A stretch of DNA of 64,000 bases from Nocardia spumae (GTDB taxonomy: Bacteria; Actinomycetota; Actinomycetes; Mycobacteriales; Mycobacteriaceae), in NCBI RefSeq assembly GCF_020733635.1, contig NZ_JAJFZL010000001.1, positions 992,001 to 1,056,000 on the forward strand. The letters run 5' to 3'. The notes beneath the pieces are model-generated. The model did no database searches, had not been told where the DNA came from, and was given only the letters and a program-made list of their open reading frames with translations. A program made the position numbers and the translations under genes. The number at the start of each line of letters is the position of its first letter. The first letter of the stretch is position 1. Below, in pieces: positions 58,546 through 64,000 of the stretch.

Positions 58546-61500
58546 CGGCCCGAGGCGCTGCCGCTGTCGCTGGCACAGCAGCGCATGTGGTTCCTCAACC
58601 AGTTCGAACCGGAATCGGCCGCGTACAACATCCCGGCCGCCGTGCGGCTGTACGGCGATTTGCGGGTGAGCGCACTGCGCGAGGCGATGGTCGACGTCCT
58701 CGGGCGCCATGAGGTCCTGCGCACCGTCTATCCGCAGACCACCGACGGCGTCGTGCAGCGGATCGTGCCGGTTTCGCAGGTGGCGGTGGATCTCCCGCCA
58801 CAACCGATCGACGCCGGCGAGGTGCCCGCGCGGATCGCGGAACTCGCCGCCGCGGGCTTCGACGTCACCACCGAGGCGCCGATCCGCACTGCCCTGCTGC
58901 GCATTTCGGAGACCGATCACGTCCTCGTGTTCGTGGTGCATCACATCGCCGCCGACGGCTGGTCGATGCGCCCGCTCACCCGCGATGTGATGCTGGCCTA
59001 CGCCGCCCGCAGTGCCGGTGCCGCCCCGCGGTGGTCCCCGCTGCCGGTGCAGTACGCCGACTACGCGCTGTGGCAGCGACAGGTGCTGGGCTCCGAAGAC
59101 GATGAGCAGAGCCTGATCTCGACGCAGGCCCGGTACTGGCGGGACCGCCTGGCCGGCCTGCCGGACGAGGTGAATCTGCCCGCCGACCGCCCGCGTCCGG
59201 CCGTGCAATCGGCTCGGGGCGGACGCGTGGTGTTCCCGCTCTCGCGGCAGCTGCGCACCGAGCTCACCGCACTGGGCCGCGACCACAACGCCACCCTGTT
59301 CATGGTGGTGCACGCCGCCTGGGCACTGTTCGTGGCGCGCATGTCGGGCACCGACGACATCGCCGTCGGCACCCCGGTGGCCGGACGCGGCGAGGCCGAA
59401 CTCGACGACGTCGTAGGCATGTTCGTGAACACCCTCGTGTTGCGCACCCGGGTCGACGGCCGGGCCGGCTTCACCGAATTGCTCGCCGCCGCACGCGAAA
59501 CCGATCTACAGGCCTTCGGCCACGCCGACCTGCCGTTCGAACGTCTGGTGGAACTGGTGAATCCGGAGCGGTCCACCGCGCGCCACCCGCTGTTCCAGGT
59601 GATGCTGACCTTCCAGAACCTGCCGCAACGCGGATTCGAACTGCCCGGATTGCGGGCGGAGGCGGTCGATTTCGATTTCGACGCCGAACAGTTCGATCTC
59701 TCGCTGACCGTGCAGGAAACCGAGGAAGGTCTGCTCGCGGATCTGTCGTACGCGCGTGATCTGTTCGACCACGCCACCGTCGAGACCTTCGCCCGTCGCT
59801 TCATCGGCCTGCTGGAGGCCGTCGTGGCCACACCCGAGCTGGCCGTCGGCGCGCTGCCGCTGCTGTCGGACGTGGAGTACGAGCGGTTCACCACGATGGA
59901 CGGCGGGCCGGTGATCGACGACGGCCTGCTGCCCGAGATCTTCGCCCGCGGCCTGCGTTTCGGCGCCGATCGGGTCGCGGTCCGCATCGCCGACCGCGAG
60001 GTGACCTACGGGGAGCTGGATCGGCAATCGTCTCGGCTGGCCCGGGTGCTCATCGACGCCGGTGTCGGCCCGGAGCGGTCGGTCGCGATCGCGCTGCCGC
60101 GCTCCTACGAGATGATCGCCGCGGTATGGGCGGTGGCGAAGGCCGGTGGCGCCTACGTCCCGGTCGATCCGAGTTATCCGCCCGACCGGGTCCGGCACAT
60201 GGTGACCGACTCCGGTGCGGTGATCGGCGTCACCACCACGGAATTCGCCGCGACGCTGCCGGCCGACACCGAATGGCTGGCCCTCGACGCACCCGCCGTC
60301 GCGCGAGCGTGCGCCGAGCGGCCGGCCGATCCGGTGACCGACGCGGAACGCCTGCGCCCGCTGCGTCCCGGCCATGCCGCCTACACCATCTACACCTCGG
60401 GCTCGACCGGACTGCCCAAGGGCGTCACGGTGACCCATCGGCGGGTGGCCAACCTGGCCACGCACGCTACCCGGCTGTGCCGGGTGGAACCGCGACACCG
60501 CTTCCTGCACGTCTGCTCGCCGAGCTTCGATCAATCGCTCGAGGAGTGGCTGATCACCTTCGGCAGCGGCGCCACCCTGGTGATCGCGCCGCCGTCGGTG
60601 CTCGGCGGCCAGGAGCTCGCGGATCTGCTGCGCGCCGAACGCGTCACCCACACCATGATCACTCCGGCCATGCTGGCGACCGTGGATCCGGCCGGGCTGC
60701 CGGATCTGGAGGTCGTGGGCGCCGGCGGCGACGCGACGACACCGGAGCTGCTGGCCAAATGGCAGCCCGGCCGCCGCTTCGTGAACAGCTACGGTCCGAC
60801 CGAGGCCACCATCTCCTCCGCCTATGCGATTCTGGTCGCGGGGGTGCCGATCACCATCGGCACCCCGGTGCCCGGATCCACCACACTGGTGCTGGATGCC
60901 CGGATGCAGCCCGTCGCACCGGGTGTCGCGGGCGAGCTGTACGTGGTGGGCGAGGCCCTGGCCCGCGGCTACCACGGCCGGCCCGGCCTGAGCGCCGAAC
61001 GGTTCGTCGCGTGCCCGTGGGGCACGCCCGGCACCCGGATGTATCGCACCGGCGATCTGGTCCGCTGGATCGTCGGCGGTACCGGCGACTGGGAGCTGGA
61101 ATATCTGGGCCGCACCGATTTCCAGGTCAAGGTCCGCGGCTTCCGCATCGAACTCGGGGAGATCGACTCGGTGCTCACCGGTCACGACGAGATCGACTTC
61201 GCGGTGACGCTGGGCCGGGAGACCCCCGCGGGCGCCACCGCCCTGGTGTCGTATGTCCGTGGGGTACCGGGCTCCTCGGTCGATCCGCGGGAACTGACCG
61301 TGTATGCCGCGCGGAGTCTGCCGTCGCATATGGTGCCCGCCGCGATCGTCGTTCTGGACGAGGTGCCGCTGACTCCGGTCGGCAAACTGGATCGGAAGGC
61401 GTTGCCGGAACCGCGATTCCAGGCGCGGCCCTACACCGAACCGGCCACCCCGCAGCAGCGCCTGGTCGCCACGGTGCTCGCCGAGGCGCTCGGGGCGCCG

Positions 61501-61698
61501 CGTGTCGGCGCCGACGACGACTTCTTCGAACTGGGCGGTAACTCGCTGATCGCGACCCAGGTGGTGGCACGGCTGGGTGCCCAGCTGGGGACCCGGATAC
61601 CGGTACGCGTCGTCTTCGACGCGCCGACGGTCCGGGCGCTCGCCGACACCCTCGCCGACCACACCGGCGGCGGCCGCCCGGAACTGATCACCCGAGCA
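58546..61698 (+). other. NRPS2 module 14: C-A(unassigned)-T
   Basis: C14 has HHIAADG. A14 is a third member of the group lacking Trp239 (FDQSLEEW, TMITPAML); the code reads DQEMVASISK. It supplies the intact reference for the frameshifted stretch in module 8. T14 has LGGNSL. Confidence 0.78.
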
Positions 61699-64000
61699 CG
61701 GCCGCGACGGCTTCCACTGTCGTTCGCGCAGCAGCGGATGTGGTTGCTGAACCGGATGGATCCGGAATCGGCGGCCTACAACGTGCCGTTCGTGGTCCGG
61801 CTGGACGGCGCGGTGGATGCCGCCGCGTTGCGGCGGGCGTTGTCGGATGTGATCGATCGGCACGAGGTGCTGCGCACGATCTATCCGGAATCCGAGCAGG
61901 GGCCGGTCCAGCGGATCCTGCCGACGGCCGAACCGGAGTTCGACATCCGTGCGGTCACCGAGGCGCGGGTGGAATCGACGGTCGCGCGGATACTTTCGCG
62001 TCCGTTCGATGTGACCGGGGAGATTCCGGTGCGCGCGGCCCTGTTGCGGGTGAGCGACGCGGCCGAACCCGCGCACATCGTCGTGCTCTCGATGCATCAC
62101 ATCTGCGCCGACGGTGCCTCCACGGCTCCGCTGACCCGCGATCTGCTGGTGGCCTACGCCGCCCGCACCGCCGGCACGGTGCCGCGGTGGGCGCCGCTGC
62201 CGGTGCAGTACGCCGATTACACGCTGTGGCAGCGGGAGCTGCTCGGCGCCGAGGACGATCCGCGGTCGCTGGTATCCGGCCAGCTGGGGCACTGGCGCAC
62301 CGCACTGGCCGGGATGCCCGAACAGTTGGAGCTGCCGACGGACCGGCCGCGGCCGATGGTGCGGTCGCATCGCGGGCGGGCCGTCGCGTTCGAGATCTCC
62401 GCGCGGCGGCACGAGCGGCTGCACCGGCTGGCCCGGGACCGGCACGCCTCACTGTTCATGGTCGTCCGGGCCGCGCTGTCGATCCTGCTGGCGCGCCTGT
62501 CCGGAACCGACGATGTCGCGGTCGGCGCCCCGATCGCGGGCCGCGGCGAGGCCGAGCTCGACGATCTGATCGGCATGTTCGTCAACACCCTGGTACTGCG
62601 CGCCCGAGTCGCACCGCGGGACTCCTTCGCCGATCTGCTCGATCAGGTGCGTGCGGGAGATCTGGCGGCCTACGCCAACAGCGACGTGCCGTTCGAGCGG
62701 CTGGTCGAACTGCTCGATCCGATCCGCTCGACCGCCCGGCATCCGCTGTTCCAGGTGGGCCTGTCGTTCCAGAACCTGGCCCGCACGCCGGTCCGCCTGC
62801 CCGGCGTCGCGGCCACCGAACTCGAAGTCGATACCCGGACTACGCAGTTCGACCTGCACTGGTATCTCACCGACACCTACGACGAGGCGGGTGCGCCCGC
62901 CGGCATCTCCGCCGCCGTCACCTACGCCACGGATCTGTTCGACTCGACCTCGGTGCAGCGCTTCATCGAGCGATTCCTGCGGATCGTGGACGCGGTGTGC
63001 GCCGACGATACGACGGCGATCGGGGATATCGACGTCCTGGACGCGGACGAACGACACCGCCTGCTGAGCGAGTACAACGCCACCGCGCGGGAACTGGCGC
63101 TGCCCTCCGGCGACGGTGACCATCCGCACACCCTCACCGCGCTGTTCGCGGCCGCCGTGGCCGCCCACCCCGAGGCGGTGGCCCTCGCCGAGGATCGCAG
63201 CGGCGCAGCGATGGCGGCGTCCACGCTGACCTACGCCGACTTCGACGCCCGGACCAACCGATTGGCGCGCTACCTCATCGCGCGCGGTATCGGACCCGAC
63301 CAGCGGGTAGCGGTGGCCCTGCCGCGCTCGGCCGATCTGCTGATCGCGATCTACGCGGTGATCAAGGCCGGCGCCGCCTATGTGCCGATCGACCCGGAGC
63401 AGCCGCGCGAGCGCATCCGCCACATTCTCGATACCGCCCAACCGGAATGCGTACTGGCGCACGCGGAATCGCTGGTGGACGATCGTGCGATCGCGATCGA
63501 TCGACTCGATCCGACGGAGTTCCGCGACGATCCGGTGACCGACGCGGATCGGCGAATTCCGTTGCGGCCGGACCATATCGCGTACGTGATCTTCACCTCC
63601 GGATCCACCGGACGTCCGAAGGGGGTGGCGGTCGCGCACCGCGCCATCGTCAACCGCCTGGCGTGGATGCAGGCCGAGTACGGACTCACCGCCGGCGACG
63701 TGGTCCTGCAGAAGACGCCTGTGACCTTCGACGTCTCGGTGTGGGAGTTGTTCTGGCCCTTGCAGGTCGGCGCGCGCCTGGTATTGGCCGCACCGCAGGG
63801 CCATCGCGATCCGCACTATCTGGCCCGGGTGGTGGCGGCCGAGTCGGTGACCACTCTGCATTTCGTGCCCGCCATGCTCGCCGCATTCCTCGCGGAGGCC
63901 GATATGCGCGACTGTGTCTCGTTGCGCCGGGTCTTCGCCTCCGGTGAGGCATTGCCGTCCACGGTGGCCCAGCAGGTGCGGGCGCGCACCGGCGCCCGGC
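61699..64000 (+). other. NRPS2 module 15: C-A(probably Ser), truncated by window end
   Basis: C15 has HHICADG. A15 is cut after ARTGAR, just before the NLYGPTE motif; the visible code positions are D, V, W, H, F, S as in the serine domains. Confidence 0.75.

Overview
The window reads as a chromosome segment of a GC-rich mycolic-acid actinomycete, most likely Nocardia (Rhodococcus is the main alternative). The pointers are an actinobacterial EF-Tu C-terminus at the left edge, a 3-ketosteroid 9-alpha-hydroxylase reductase (kshB) with a KstR-type box, an ECF41/SigJ sigma factor paired with a flavoprotein, a mycofactocin-type glycosyltransferase, and strong G/C bias at third codon positions.

Left part (1-16,391): small regulatory and catabolic units. 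The tuf end has a perfect hairpin terminator and faces a large, probably disordered protein. A cupin gene and a TetR gene diverge over a 26-bp palindrome. A MarR gene and an SgcJ/NTF2-like gene diverge over two TCTTC/GAAGA inverted repeats. An SPW membrane protein and a TetR regulator form a coupled pair. Two KstR-type boxes (TAGAAC-N2-GTTCTA) precede a ferredoxin-reductase-type flavoprotein and kshB, suggesting both belong to the steroid/cholesterol regulon. Between them lie an Asp/Glu racemase homologue, the flavoprotein-sigJ operon and an AlkD-family DNA glycosylase. A TetR gene, an orphan mftF-like glycosyltransferase and a GAF/winged-helix regulator follow.

Right part (16,392-64,000+): one enormous nonribosomal peptide synthetase locus, three quarters of the window. 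NRPS1 (16,392-34,064) has five complete C-A-T modules plus a sixth condensation domain. NRPS2 starts on the overlapping TGATG at 34,064 and begins with the adenylation domain of that split module. It then runs off the right edge after a further nine modules, the last of them incomplete. Fifteen A domains are visible. The ten-residue specificity codes I read by eye give serine for modules 1, 3, 6, 9 and 10 (and, as far as visible, 15), and threonine for module 4. The other eight codes have no match I can assign. I see no epimerization or thioesterase domain. All 15 condensation domains keep HHxxxDG and all 14 visible carrier domains keep their serine. The predicted product is a long Ser/Thr-rich peptide that I cannot match to a known compound.

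Three features of the synthetase deserve attention. A single-base frameshift at about 41,507-41,512 splits NRPS2, although the following 22.5 kb stays open. A 549-bp tract in modules 9 and 10 appears identical, and 267 bp of it also occurs in module 3, with codon use unlike the surroundings; this looks like gene conversion. At the split module, the C-terminus of NRPS1 and the N-terminus of NRPS2 each carry a related segment of about 90 residues that resembles the start of an A domain, a plausible docking pair.
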